From the NCBI GenBank assembly GCA_002682825.1, contig NOKP01000001.1, positions 3,847,296 to 3,911,295 on the forward strand: a stretch of DNA of 64,000 nucleotides, in the 5' to 3' direction. This DNA is from Neonectria sp. B-13 (lineage: Eukaryota > Ascomycota > Sordariomycetes > Hypocreales > Nectriaceae). Below are positions 12,245-23,900 of this stretch, in pieces. The notes under the pieces were generated by a model. The model saw only the letters and a program-made list of their open reading frames with translations. It searched no databases and was not told where the DNA came from. The position numbers and the translations under genes are program-made. Every line of letters begins with the position of its first letter. Positions within the stretch are counted from its first letter, which is position 1.

Positions 12245-14170
12245 ATGAGCGGCGTGGGCGAGCTCATCGGCACGACGCTGGCGGTGGTGGGCGTCATGGG
12301 CCAGCTCTTCGACGGCTGCATCAAGGCGTACGGCTTCTTCACGACGGCGGCCAACCTGGACGTCGACAGCCAGCGGCTGTTCTGCAAGGTGCGCATCGAG
12401 GAGATGCGCCTGGTGGTCTGGGGCCGCGACTGGGGCGTCGCCGAGGGCAAGCTGGAGGCCCATCTCGACAGTACCCAGAACCCGCAGCTGCGCGAGCTGG
12501 CCATGGAGATCCTGAAGGAGCTGCACGGCACCGTCACCGATTTTCGCAAGCTGCGGGATCGGTACGGGCTGCTCGACCAAGGAGGAGGAGGAGGAGGAGG
12601 AGGGGTAAGCCTCGATGTCAAGGCCAAGGCCAAGAGTGGCAAGACATCGCCTCCGTCGCCGTCACCATCACCGTCGCGAAATGGATCCAGAGATGAGAAG
12701 TCGAATGCCCTCTCCAAGACCTCGACCGCCAGCAGCGACAGGAGCTTCAAAAAAGAATTTGGTCTCCGGGCCAGGTGGGTGATATCAGGCAAGTCGTCAA
12801 CACCAGCGTCAACACCACCAGCATCAACATCAACATCAACATCAACATCATAGTCAACAACCCCCCTTGTGACATCAAACCCACCCCGACTAATTCCCGT
12901 TTCCCACCCTCAGACAAGGACAAGTTCACAACCCTACTCAAGGACCTAAGAGGTATTCCCATTCCTCCTCCCACCCCACATATCAAAAACCACCCCAAGC
13001 TGAGACTCGGACCGCCGCCCCCCTAAAGATTTCAACGACGGCCTCGAACGCCTCTTCCCGCTGTCCCACCTGCCGTCCTTCCAGCGCGCCTGGACGCACC
13101 AGCTTCTTGAGTCGGCGCAGCGCGACCTCGGCCAGCTCGAACTGCTGGAGAAGGCGGCCACGGGCGTCTACCCGCAGCTCACGGCGTCGGCCACGCTCAA
13201 GAGGCTGCGCATCAACCTCGACGCCAAGCCCCAGGCGTCCTTCAAGCCCACCTTCGCCCTCAAGGTGCCCCGGTCCGTCCTCCAAGTCCCCGAGGCCGCC
13301 GACCGCCGCCGCTGCCAGGCCCATCACGACACCGCCGGCGACGTCATCATCGAGTGGGTTGACTACGACCGCGAGGCCATCGAGGAGCGCGTCGCCCACG
13401 TCCGCCGCCTCGACGACCTCGCCCGCATGATGCACTCGGCCTCCGAGTGTCACCCGGACCTGCACAGTATCGACTGCGTCGGCTACACCGAGGACACGGC
13501 CAACAACCGCTACGGCCTCGTCTACAAGGCCCCCAAGTCGTCCTTCTCGACCCTGCACGCCCTCATCCTCTCGCCCGACCTCAAGACGCCCGACCTCAAC
13601 GACCGTGTCCGCCTCGCCCACACCCTCGCCGTCGCCCTGTGGTCCCTCCACTCGCTCGACTGGTTGCACAAGTCGCTCTGCTGCGCCAACATCCTCTTCT
13701 TCCCCTCCGCCGACTCCAAGTCCGCCCACTCACCAACCGCCACCGCCGCCATGGTCCCGGACATCGCGGCCCCGTTCCTCACCGGCTTCGACGCCTCCCG
13801 CCCGGACCTCGACACCGCCCTCTCCGTCGTCTCCCGCAACCCCTCCATCGCCACCCTACACCGCCATCCGGCCTCCCTGCGCGGCATGCCACACTGCAAG
13901 CCCTTTGACATCTACAGCCTGGGTCTCGTCCTCCTCGAGATCGGCCTCTGGAAGGTCATGCAGGCCTACTACAAGCCTCACTACTCCGCTGAGCGCTGGC
14001 GTGACAAGGTCGTCCTCTCCGTCCTCGTCCCCGGCCTAAACAGCAAGGTCGGCCGGCGCTACCGCGAGGTTGTCGAGATGTGCCTGAGGGCCGGCGAGGA
14101 CATGACGAGTAGTGAAGCTGGCAAGCTGATGGAGACGGTCGTCACGACATTGGAAGGCATCCACGTATGA
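12245..14170 (+). CDS. HeLo-domain protein with C-terminal pseudokinase-like domain, 574 aa, 3 exons
   Basis: Exons are 12245-12788, 12914-12952 and 13029-14170 (1725 nt). The N-terminus (GELIGTTLAVVGVMGQLFDG, then DSQRLFCKVRIEEMRLVVWG) is a clear HeLo domain, the membrane-targeting helical domain of HET-S/LopB. A Gly8 run (113-120) and Ser/Pro linker interrupt it, and the domain resumes with ARWVISDKDKFTTLLKDLRD and FNDGLERLFP. From about residue 230 a kinase-like fold is visible: a hinge-like YGLVYKAP, an alpha-E helix, and a catalytic-loop equivalent LHKSLCCANILF where HRD is replaced by HKS (408-410) while Asn415 remains. DFG is replaced by GFD (447-449), and an alpha-F motif DIYSLGLVLLEIGLW follows. 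Catalysis is therefore unlikely. Intron 1 is only in frame with a GC-AG donor (GCAAGT). A role in heterokaryon incompatibility or regulated cell death is inference. Confidence 0.87.
12789..12913 (+). other. Intron 1 of the HeLo gene, probable GC-AG intron with (ATCAAC)n
   Basis: The donor is G|GCAAGT and the acceptor CCTCAG. With this choice the exons join as WVIS-DKDKF, the pattern expected in HeLo proteins; the nearer GTGGGT donor gives a broken frame. The intron contains about five copies of an ATCAAC microsatellite near 12820-12851. Confidence 0.7.
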
Positions 14171-15013
14171 TGATAACTGACTATATGAATGAAATGACAT
14201 ATCGAAACATTTTGCCTTGTCTCCGCCTTGGCCTATTTTTGGGCATTGTACAATAGAGGTCCTACACTCTGCTTGAACGCCTGGGTAATAAATATAGAGT
14301 CGGCTCAGTCACACTCTGATGCTAACATAACCCAACAAGGCTGCAATCAAACGTCAGTTTGTCATGCACACATGAAGATGGACATATGGGCACGACCACT
14401 TCACAGGTCAACCGGGGCATTCAATGTGAACAAGTACTTGAAATCTATTCCAGTCCTGTGAAACATATATGTTCGTTGGGGATACTGCCTTAACCGTTGT
14501 CCGTGACCCCTATACGCAGGAAACCAATACAATGCATGACCTTTATACCAACTCTGCGGCCGAATAAAGGTAGAGCAGGCCAATACAATCGATGATACAC
14601 AATAGCAGAAATTTCAAACTCCCCTTGCCCATACGCCGTCGCAAGTTTTGAACCATGTGTCAGTCTCTTCTCTGCTTCCACCACTCAACCCCCTTTCGCC
14701 CTCCCTGGCTGGTGAAAACCCACCTCCCAGGGCAAATGATGATGCTTGGATGCTTGTGAAAAAAGGTGTTGTGGGTTATTGATGGGAATGGCAGCGAGAA
14801 GAACCCCAAAATAAGCAATCGCAAGAAAAATCGTTTTGAACGTGTCAAACACCTTCCCAATCCTTTCCATTTCCAGCCGTGAAACGCCAATACATGCAGG
14901 ACATGAGATCGGTCGTGACGTCCGTGAGTCATGATCGTTATATGTAGTCGCAGAACCCATTACGGTGCACCGATATGTGTCGAGGAACCTAGGGCTCGGG
15001 TAGCCCTGGCTTT
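14171..15013. other. Convergent spacer between HeLo gene and cdc14
   Basis: This 843-bp tail-to-tail spacer is AT-richer than the flanks and presumably contains both 3' UTRs. No gene or RNA is recognised. Confidence 0.45.
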
Positions 15014-17188
15014 CTAAGCCCCAGAGGCTTTACGAGCGGTCGAGGCCGCCGTCGCCGCCGTCGCGTGACTGGCACTGCCGACTCTACCACTCGTCTTCCG
15101 AATACCGGCGCTCTCCTTGGCTCGGAGAGGAGACTCGGCCTGGCGCTTGCTGCTGCGGACCTTGGTCATGATGCTGGGGGTGCTAGCGACCCGGTCAACA
15201 TTCTTCATTCGGATGGAACCGATGTTCTCGGCATCTTGGGATGCGTCGTTATCGATCGTGTAGATGGTCGTGGTCGTCTGGCTGACTGATCGTGTCTTCT
15301 CTCGTCTGGGCGACTGTGAGGCCTTTCGGCGGCTGCGCATCCGCAGGTGCCATTCCTCGTCCGACTCGGAGCCCTGGGACTGGCGGTGCATCGTCACAAT
15401 CTCCGTCTCTTGCTCAACCACGTGCTCCTCCTCAGCCGTGGCCTGGAAGGAGGTCGATCGTGAGTAGGGGTGGTGACGATCGGCCGCAGCCCGGATGGCC
15501 TTGCGCGGCTGGCCTGGAGTGGGCGCAGGCAGGTAATCCTCTTGGACGCCAATGTTATTGCGGTCATGGTCGACCTCGCTGAGTGGTGTGCGGTTCGAGG
15601 TGCTCCGGTTAGGAGGCGTCGAAGCCTGGCCGTTGCGCAGAGACGTCTTCTGCATGGCACGGATGGGCGTGCTAGGGAGGACAGGGTTGGCAGCAGCCAT
15701 TTCCTTCCTGAGCTTCCTCTCAACCCGCTCCTCAATCCACCATTCTCTGAAGGTGCCTTGGTTGAGGTGCAGCCAATGCTGTTGAGGCCCGACGACCATG
15801 CCAGGTCTCATGAATCGCATGAATGAGATGACCTCGTTGGCAGTGAAGCCATGGCGGTAGATTAGGTAGGCACCGATCAAGCAGCCTGTTCGGCCCAGAC
15901 CGGCTTTGCAGTGGACAGCAATGCCCTTCTTCTTGACGGTGATGGTCTCGTGGGCTAATCGGATGAACTTTCGGACAGTTGTGAGGGAGGGACATGTGCC
16001 ATCGTCGAAGATCATGTCGAGGTGCTGGATGCCCAACGCCTCAAAGTAGGAGGGTGAGTACAACTGGGAGTTGAGTCGCACAACCAGGCCAATGTTCTTT
16101 TCGGAGAAGTGACTCAAGACGTTCTTGAAAGGCTGGGGCAGCGTCGGGTGAGCCTCGACAGCGGCCAGCGTGCGAGGCAACAAGGGGAACATGTCGGAGC
16201 CTTCCGTGATCTTGGCAACCGGGGTGTGCTGGGGAGACGCAAACGCGAGGAAGTGGGGAGTGATCCAGTTGAAGTCGCCGTGCTCGACCCGCTCGAACCT
16301 CTCGTACATGTCGAGGTCGAAGTTATCGAGATCGCAGCACTTCTCCTCCTTGGCCTTCCACACGCCGTACACAACGTCCTGGACGCTAATTCCATAATCG
16401 GCCTGGCTGTAACCGGCATCTCTGAAGGGCATCAACGGAGGGTCAACCTGCGCGATTGGGGCCAGGGCCAGATGGGGAGGCCAGTTCTGGATCAGGACCA
16501 TGTAGCAGGCAAGCATGCAAGCAGCGTTGGCGCGGCCTGTGTTGCGGGAGTCTCTGTCAGCCTTGTGCTCGCTCGCCAAATTGTCGCAAGCGCAGAAACT
16601 TACTTCGAGGGTCAGCGGCGCTCCAGAACACAATGGGACGATCCTTGTTCTGTTTGGCACCAAGAATGTCGTGGAACTGAATCGCAAAGCGGTAAAGGTG
16701 TCCAATGTGCAGAGGGCCGAAGTCATGGTGGAAGGCGTTGTAAAGAAGAGTGTCATCAACGGTGAAGTAGCACGGAGGCGCCCTGTTGGCTGCGAGCGGG
16801 GTAGCGTCGACACCTCGCTGCGCACGTTTCCTCGTGGAGACGGGGACCTCTGGGTACGGGAAGAGGGTATCGGCTGTGGGAGCATGGGCGTAGGAGGCAA
16901 GGTAGAGACGATCTGGGATCAAGGTTAGACACGTGGTCGGGTTCGGGATGTGGATGTTGACGATGGTGATGAGGCCGCCACGGTGTGGGTCGGCCGTCGG
17001 CCGCAGCGAGACTGCGACGGGATAACAATGCGACATGGCTCTCGAGCATTCAAAGTGCCATTGGGACAAGGGCAAGGCAGGGTAGAGCATGGGCTCTAGA
17101 CGGGGCAGCTGAGAGGAGGTAATGCCATACCTGGGATGTACTCGATTACTTGCCCATGGTTCTGGGCAAGTCGGGAGGAAGGCGCCAT
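15014..17188 (-). CDS. CDC14: Cdc14-type dual-specificity protein phosphatase, 629 aa, 3 exons
   Basis: Cdc14 removes phosphates from CDK sites and acts in mitotic exit, cytokinesis and septation. Minus-strand exons are 17188-17131, 16912-16604 and 16536-15014 (1890 nt). Splice signals are G|GTATGG, A|GTAAGT, CCCAG and ACACAG, and phases agree. The protein begins MAPSSRLAQNHGQ and continues DRLYLASYAHAP. The N-terminal non-catalytic domain includes YNAFHHDFGPLHIGHLYRF. The catalytic domain has FDDGTCP (general-acid region) and the P-loop HCKAGLGRTG with nucleophile Cys332, followed by GFTANEVISFMRFMRPGMVV, nearly invariant in Cdc14. The ~200-residue tail is basic, Ser/Thr-Pro-rich and presumably disordered, with likely CDK sites and nuclear signals. 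The start is supported by the conserved short first exon. It is divergent from pcc1 across an 831-bp spacer. Confidence 0.95.
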
Positions 17189-18019
17189 TGTTTCCAGGCT
17201 TTGCGCTTCTCCTCAGGTGCTGTTGAAGATGGGAGGCCAGCAGCGATGGCTACGGGGCAGGCTATCAGGTGCGACTGGGCGGACCCGTCGACAAAGGGGC
17301 CTCGGAACGGAGAAGTGACGATGTGCACGATGCGTGTGATGGCGGTAGGCGACAGGCGGTGACGGCAAGCGGAGGCGAAGGACAATGGCAGGCGAAAGGG
17401 GGCTGAACCGATGGCTCGAATGGACGCCGAAGGGGTAAATTGGAAGGCGGGAGTTCCAAGGCGGACTAGAGATGCATCAGAGAAGGAGAATGGGGGAAGA
17501 AGAGAATGTTGTGGTTGATGATACTGGAGCCGGAAATGGGCCCACGATGTTCTTATGAGTTGCCGTTGTTATTTTTCTGCGCTGCCCGGGGTTGGACCCA
17601 TCAACAGCAGCCGCAGCGCTGCCGTTGGCTTGGCGTCACTATGGCAACGCATGAAGGTCGGGAAGCGAAGCGCTGCCAGTGGGCTGCATCCTGGGCCGCG
17701 CCACCCCTGGCCTCCACTGGCGAAGTTGCCCAGACCCCTGTAATGTCCACTGAGAGAACCTGAGAGTCAACTGTCCACTTGCTCTCCCAGCTGTCTCCAG
17801 CCACAGAGCCTTATCGGCGGCCTATCAACCCCACCAGATGTCTCCCCGCGCGCAAAATCGCAAACCTGGAGGTGACAGCACACATCCAAACACGCGCAAG
17901 ACACTGGACCCGAAGCTGCGACTTGCGACTTGCGACTTGCGACTCTTGCGACCAGCCTGCATTCCTGCATTCCTTCCACCTCCTCTACCGACGCCCGGGA
18001 TGCCCGGCTCGTGACCGCC
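17189..18019. promoter_or_regulatory. Shared divergent promoter region of cdc14 and pcc1
   Basis: An 831-bp head-to-head spacer. It contains about four tandem copies of a heptamer GCGACTT at 17918-17952, about 70 bp upstream of the pcc1 start, probably in its leader. No TATA box or known operator is certain. Confidence 0.4.
17918..17952. repeat. GCGACTT heptamer tandem repeat
   Basis: Four near-perfect copies and a degenerate fifth, about 70 bp before the pcc1 ATG, probably within its leader. Confidence 0.8.
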
Positions 18020-18475
18020 ATGGCCGCCACTCCCGATCCCCAGTTCCCGTGCTCCATGCAAGACATCCCCTCCCCTCCAATCCCTCTTCGGTGGCCTGAA
18101 TGCTGGCCTGCTTCCCTAGCGACGGGCCTCGGGCTGCTTCACAACACACTCTGGCTAACTCGCTTCTGGGCTCGATGCAGAACCCTCGATATCCCACTCC
18201 CCACCTCCAGACTGGCCACCTCGGCGCTCAAGGTCCTTCAGGTGGACCCAGAACTCTCCCAGCTCGTCACCCGAGCCTTCTCCGTCGTGCCAGCCCTGCA
18301 GTCTTCCGACGACGATGCCCGCGTCCTCAAGGTCGAATACAAGGCCACCACCAACCGTATGTTGCGAGTCGCCGTCAACTCCTTCATGGACAGCCTGAAG
18401 TTGGTCCTGGAGGTTATGGAGCAGCTAGACACCGACGTGCTCGGCCTCCCGCAAGAAACTGGGCAATCAAACTAA
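18020..18475 (+). CDS. PCC1: EKC/KEOPS complex subunit Pcc1, 110 aa, 2 exons
   Basis: Pcc1 is the small dimerising subunit of KEOPS, which makes t6A37 on ANN-decoding tRNAs and affects telomeres and transcription. Exon 1 is 18020-18057 and exon 2 is 18181-18475. Exon 2 carries the CTAG/Pcc1 fold: TLDIPLPTSRLATSALKVLQ, then EYKATTNRMLRVAVNSFMDS and a final helix VLEVMEQLD, matching the family in order and length (yeast Pcc1 is 88 aa). I favour a GC-AG intron with donor AT|GCAAGA, which gives FPCSITLDIPLP, as expected. The alternative GT donor at 18091 (CG|GTGGCC) keeps the frame but inserts 11 residues and is a poor donor match. A branch-like CTAAC sits about 25 nt before the acceptor. Start at 18020 is the first ATG before the conserved part. 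Confidence 0.9.
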   Translation: MAATPDPQFPCSMQDIPSPPIPLRWPECWPASLATGLGLLHNTLWLTRFWARCRTLDIPLPTSRLATSALKVLQVDPELSQLVTRAFSVVPALQSSDDDARVLKVEYKATTNRMLRVAVNSFMDSLKLVLEVMEQLDTDVLGLPQETGQSN

Positions 18476-18866
18476 GTTCGCGTTGCCGTTGGAGGCACCG
18501 TCCCCTTGGACCCTGTCTATTGAATATGTGGTATATTTCGTATACAATGGTGATACTCCATGTTGAATCAACCCGCCGACCTGCCGACCTGTCCCCGACA
18601 TCCCTCCCAACCCACCCCTCATCAGGCCCGAAAGAATCCCTGATTCTAGAGCTTGTGCACTTTTGCTAAGATCGCCCATCTATCGTTGCGCATCAGCGTC
18701 AACCCACCCAAAAAAATTTGTATGTTCCACCGCCTCCTCCCGAGATCCCAATGCAAATGTAGACCCCGTAACCGCAATTCTCCATTAAATCCTCCTCACA
18801 CCATGAGCCCCTGGCTATAGGTGACATGGACAAACTGTCCAGTCTTCTCGGGCGTTGAAGCCTCTC
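18476..18866. other. Convergent spacer pcc1 / bHLH gene
   Basis: A 391-bp tail-to-tail spacer, presumably two 3' UTRs. Nothing else is seen. Confidence 0.45.
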
Positions 18867-20917
18867 TCATTCCTCCTTATCAACCGTCTTCAGCTGCTCG
18901 AGTTGTTTCTTGAGCTCCGCCAATTCTTCCTTCAGACCCGCGTTCTCGCGTTGCAAGTCCTTCATGTGCACAATGGCATTCTCAACTACACTCGCCTTGC
19001 TGTTTTGCGAATTGGCCTGCGACTGCTTCCCATCCTTCTTATCACCGCTCCCTTCCGCATCACTCCCAGGGTCGCCACCAGGCAAGAGACCTGCCATGAC
19101 ATGCAGGGCTGAGTTGATCCTATTTCTTCGACCTTGCTCTGCGATCTTGTGCGATGTGCGTTTCGATGTCAGGTTGGTCGATAGCTCGCTAGGGTATGAG
19201 ACTCCCGGCACTTGGTTACCCTCCAGGATATTCTGATAATTGGACTTTGACATGAGGAGTCGAGAGGCCGCATCCTCTGCAGAAGACACACCAGGGGTAC
19301 CCGGGAGTAGTGGTTTGATGTTGGGCGAGATCCTCGGGAGCAGTGCCGGCGACACATGAACCGATCCTGTCCGCGTCCTGCTGGTCCGGGGAGCGAGTTG
19401 GGGAGTTTTCCGGGCTGCGGGACCGGAGGAACCGGGGCCTAGCTGCGGGCTTTGGCTCGCAGAAGTGGTACCAGAGCGCTTGGGAAAGACAGGGGACCGC
19501 AGGGGTTGCATGTTGGCCCCCTTGGAGGTTGCAGACTCGATGAGGGTAGACTGCAAAGAGGCACGTCTAATAGCCGGCACAAGTTTCTTATGGGAAACGG
19601 ATTCTGGCAACTCGAGCGACTCAATATGATCCGTCCCCGCGGGCTCCATGCGGCCAGTGGGTGTATTGCTTGCCCGAGAGGCAGGAAGTTTCATCAACGA
19701 CGCCGGGGTTGCTGGAGCTGGTTGTAGGTCTGCGGGGGCCAAAGTGGGTGTCTGTTGACCGCTCCTAAGGGCTTGGATATATGGGGATTTACTGGTCGAT
19801 CTCCGCGTAGGAACAGGTGGGGGTGGCATATCCGATAGAGTTTCCGGAGACACTGATGAGTTCTCTTCAGGTGAGGTTTCGGTGGAGGTGGCAGGCATGG
19901 GGAGGAATGCTGAGTTCCCGTTCTCTTCGACCTCGGTGAGGACTTGAGAGACAATGGCAGGGCTGGGTCCCGTCTTTCTTCGCTGGGGTTTCACAATGGG
20001 CGAACTCCGTACATTGGCCTTGCCTCTGGGCTTTGCCGCTGTCTTCTTTCTCGGCTTCTTAGACAGGTCCATGGATGTCATGGCGGGGGCGACTGTAGTA
20101 TCGAGCTCCATCTCGACAGGCGAGTTATTTGAGTGAGTCTGCCCATAAAGGGAGGAGGTGTCATTTTGAGCATGAAGGGCAGGAGAGGTTAACGGGCTGA
20201 AGTAGGCACTAGGAACGGCAAAGGACGAGCTATCCATGGTGAAATGGGGGTCGAGTGGAGTGACGGCAGGTGATACAAGGGGAGTAAAAGCCATCTAAAA
20301 TCACAGTCAGCAGAGAGCCCGGTCAATGGCCACACGGCGTAGCGAGCATGAGGCAGAGGAAAGGCATCGCTTACATCTTGCTCTTTCATCCGCTGGTGAT
20401 ATCCCGGATCATAGACACCGGATTGTGATACCTGCTCAGCCTGCGAGTAGAAATGACTGTTGTTGGGCATCTCAAGACTCTGAGGTGTTGGGGGCACCGA
20501 GTGGTTGTGGTTGGAGAAGAAGGCGACCTGCTGCTCCTGTAGCTGGCGCTGCTGTTGTTGGAACTTTTGCTGTTGGAGATACTGAATCTGGGCGTCGATG
20601 CTCGATATGGGATCGGTGGTGGGGGTCATCATGTGAGCCGGGATACTTGTTTGGGGGGCCGAAGTCGATATGGGTATGGAGTTGTTGGCAGACATGATGC
20701 CTTGGTTTTCCGAGTCGGTCATGATGGTGTCGGAAGGGTCGCGGGGTTGGTGGTTCATGATTGCCTGGGAGGAGCCATCCTGGAAGCCCTGGAAGTCGAA
20801 GTGCATGCTATCACCGAGGCTGGCCATGCCGCTCATGTCGAGGAACTGGCCAAAGTCCTCGTCGGCGGTGGTGGCCATTGCCTGGCCTTGTGCATCCCAC
20901 CCTGTTGAGCCCATCAT
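18867..20917 (-). CDS. bHLH transcription factor of the NUC-1/Pho4 type, 656 aa, 2 exons
   Basis: NUC-1/Pho4 proteins activate phosphate-acquisition genes by binding CACGTG-type sites under phosphate starvation. Exon 1 is 20917-20375 and exon 2 is 20294-18867; the 80-nt intron has donor GTAAGC and acceptor TTTTAG, phase 0. The N-terminus (MMGSTGWDAQGQAM) is followed by Gln/Ser-rich disorder. The junction reads KEQDMAFTPLVSPAVTPLDP, the conserved block of NUC-1 proteins. The C-terminal bHLH (about residues 560-645) has the basic region SHKIAEQGRRNRIN, with His, Glu and Arg spaced as in class B E-box binders, a long loop as in Pho4, and helix 2 SVVENAIVHMKDLQREN running into a leucine-zipper-like coiled coil. 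Upstream of 20917 the frame continues but contains no ATG back to 21055, which supports the chosen start. The exact orthologue is inferred. Confidence 0.87.
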
Positions 20918-23900
20918 GTCCGAGGCGCCGGCGAAATTCGGGTCGAGGGGTGGCCGATCGGCGCCGCTTCGTGGGCGGGAGAGCGAATATCGGGCGAGCG
21001 ACAGAACGCCGTGAAGCGCGAGGTGGAGGAGCTGACGAGCAATGTGCAGTCGCAAATCGAGGAGGTGTCGGGTGCTGGGCGGGCGAACGACGAGAGTAGG
21101 TTCGAACGAGGAGTTTTCAGAGGAGCTGGCGGAGGTGGCTCATTTGCGACCGGACCTGAGTGGAGGAGGAGTCGCCCGGACGGCTAGCACGAAGCGTCGC
21201 TAGGCCGCACAAAAAAAAGACGGCGTACTGATTGCGATGTTGACGAGCGAGGCGAGATGGTGTTGACGACGGAAAGGTGGGGAGTAGCGTCAGGTTTGAA
21301 TGAGCGAGAGGGAGAGTGAGAGGGAGAGCGACGGTTTCAAGAATGAAGAGTCGTGGTTCGTGATGCAGATGTGGGTGGATGTGGGCGAGGGACGAAGAAG
21401 GCTGAAGGACGCTGAGGTGGTTGGTGGGCCGAGAGCAAGACAAGAGACAACCTAGGTAGGTGTCCTAGAGTACGGATTAGAGCCACTTGGAGAGCGGGCG
21501 AGTGAGTGGGCGAGTGGGTGGTGAGTGGGTGAGTGGGTTTGAGAGACAGAGAAATGGTGGATGGGTCAGAGTTGTAGTGCGACGATGGAGTGAGCGGAGG
21601 AGAGAAGTATTCGGGAAGTACTGGATACTTACCTCTGGGTGTGGTGGGTGGGGGTTTACAAGCACTTCCTGGAAGGGTTCTTCCTCGCTCTGGGGGGATG
21701 GATGCCACTGCCAGCGGCTAGTTGAGCCGGAAAAATGGACAACTGGGTCGACCATGAGGCACCGCCCGGCTGGGATTTCGGTCATCACTTGCCTCGTTAG
21801 TGCGGTGGGCGACACTCTAGCGAGTTGTAGCGGGTTTTAGTCGGTGTAGTCTTGGTCCCGTCAAGGATGTGTTAGACAGAGGGCAGAGGGCAGAGGGGCA
21901 GAGGGGCAGAGGGGCAGAGCCATCCAGACTCGTCATCTCTCAGTACGAGCGGCGAGGTACTAGACAGAAGAGAAATGTACGATACATGATTCCGATGCAA
22001 CATATCCCATCTCCGAGACAGAATGTAAGTCAGGTGAAACGATGTAGTGCGAGGGTGGTCTTGTGGTGCGTAGTGTTGGAGGAGCTCAGCGATGAAGCAC
22101 TGGCAACGGGCGAACCCGAGACCCCCGCCTACAGCCCCTAAAAGTAAGGTACCCGAACCAACCCGTCACCGCAGGACAATTCTACACATTCGGTCTCGTG
22201 CAGTAGTTGAAGGAAATGGAAACAAAATCGTTAGGCCCCGAGACCAAGAGCAGCCAAACGTATTCGTAGAAAGTTCAGACAGAGACTCGGAGGCTTAAAG
22301 GCTGCAGGGCTCAGAATAGCCCGCAGGCTGCTCCCCAGCATGGGCAAGAGTCCATCCCAAGCCGGCGACTCGTCCGACTGGGCGCTGGCGCGGGGTGGGA
22401 ATCCTCCATTGGTGGGAGGGAGAAAAACGTACAGTCGTCCCCCCCTGGCATTCTCCAAACGTCGGTGGCAACCCGTGGTCCGTGCAGCTAGCTCCCACGC
22501 GCTGAGGTTTGTCAAGCTTCTCCGTCGGGGTAAAAGTTGTCGGAATGGGGAGGTACCGGTTACCTCAAACATCCATCCATCCAGCCAACCATGGTGGTCC
22601 AAATCCAAACCCTTCAGCGCTCTTCTCAGCGCTCTCAGCGGAACCACACCACTGTGTCGGGCCCTGAGCCTTGTATCGAACTTGTGTATGCATCCATGCC
22701 ACCTTGCTGCAGATTGCCCGGCTGGTTGGTCAGCTGTCGGTTCGGTTTTGGGGGCACTCACTGTAGGGTTGTCGAACTCGGTCACTCAACTTGACTCGTG
22801 CCAGGGCTCGACTTGAGGATTTTGGTTCCTCTTCGGGTGACCGACGAGCCGCTGACGTTCTTTTATGCCTTGGGGGCCATCACGTTATTGTTCTCCCAAC
22901 CATTTACCGACGTCAATCCTCCGGGTTTATCACCCGCATCCCACCTCTTTGCCCGAGCATATACTGTATCTAATAACCGCTCCTCTCAGCTGAAGTCATG
23001 AGGGAGTTCCATCCTTTCGCCCTCCCTCGGGAGGTATCCGACCCTGGAACTAGGGTGCCTGCACCAGTGGATCGACCCGCCCTTGGTCCTGCCTGACCTC
23101 TGCTCTTCTGTTCCTCGCTCCTCGTTCTCATTAGCATATGTTTCCTGTCCATTCGTGGTCGTGCGAGCGGAGAACGGGCCACGACCCGTTTCCGAGGAGG
23201 GGAACACCCATCGCACCGGGGCAGATGTTGTGCGCTTCCAGGGCCTCGGCCGTAACCTTGATATTGGCACGCATCCGAGGGTTATTAGCAAATGGTCCCA
23301 GAGCATGCATGGATCCTTAACATGGATGATGAGGTGGGGAGACTGAGGAGTGGACATGCCCCCATGCTATGCAATTACCCTCTTGCCATGCCAGCTCCAT
23401 CAAGTGCTTCTCAGCTTCAACAGACGACAAGCGACTCTAGTACGAAAACTTCCGACCTAGACCGAAACCATCGGGCACCCATCCGTCTGCCGCCCGCTAT
23501 GGAACCCGAGAAAATATCTCGCCGCCATATGTTTTGCCAGTCGGAACCCTCCAGTAGGATTCCAGCCACAAAGTACGAATAGAGGATCGAGCCAACAAAC
23601 GACGAAGCTAGACACCCTGCCTTTCTCTCAACGAGCCGCCGCCGTCCTAACCACAGTGAGGCTCTGCACCCGCTAGACTCAGGCTACACATACACGCTCT
23701 AACCACCTACATGCCATACTTGCACTCTCTGCATCCATTTACATCCTTTTTATTTTCCCTTTTCCACCAAATCCATTATCCCAACGTTGCAACTTCTCCC
23801 ATGTAACGGTGCGCCTATTCTGCGAATCACCTCCTGCATGCGGCAGTTCCCCAAAACTCTCACCGAGGCGCCACAGCCCCCACGCTGCACCCTCGCCTCA

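Noticed and set aside
12983..13729. 248-codon minus-strand ORF rich in Val/Gly/Glu
   Set aside because: Antisense shadow of the HeLo gene's third exon, caused by strong third-position GC bias.
20918..21055. 46-residue N-terminal extension of the NUC-1-like protein
   Set aside because: It would start at TTG; the first in-frame ATG is 20917 and the extension reads like leader sequence.
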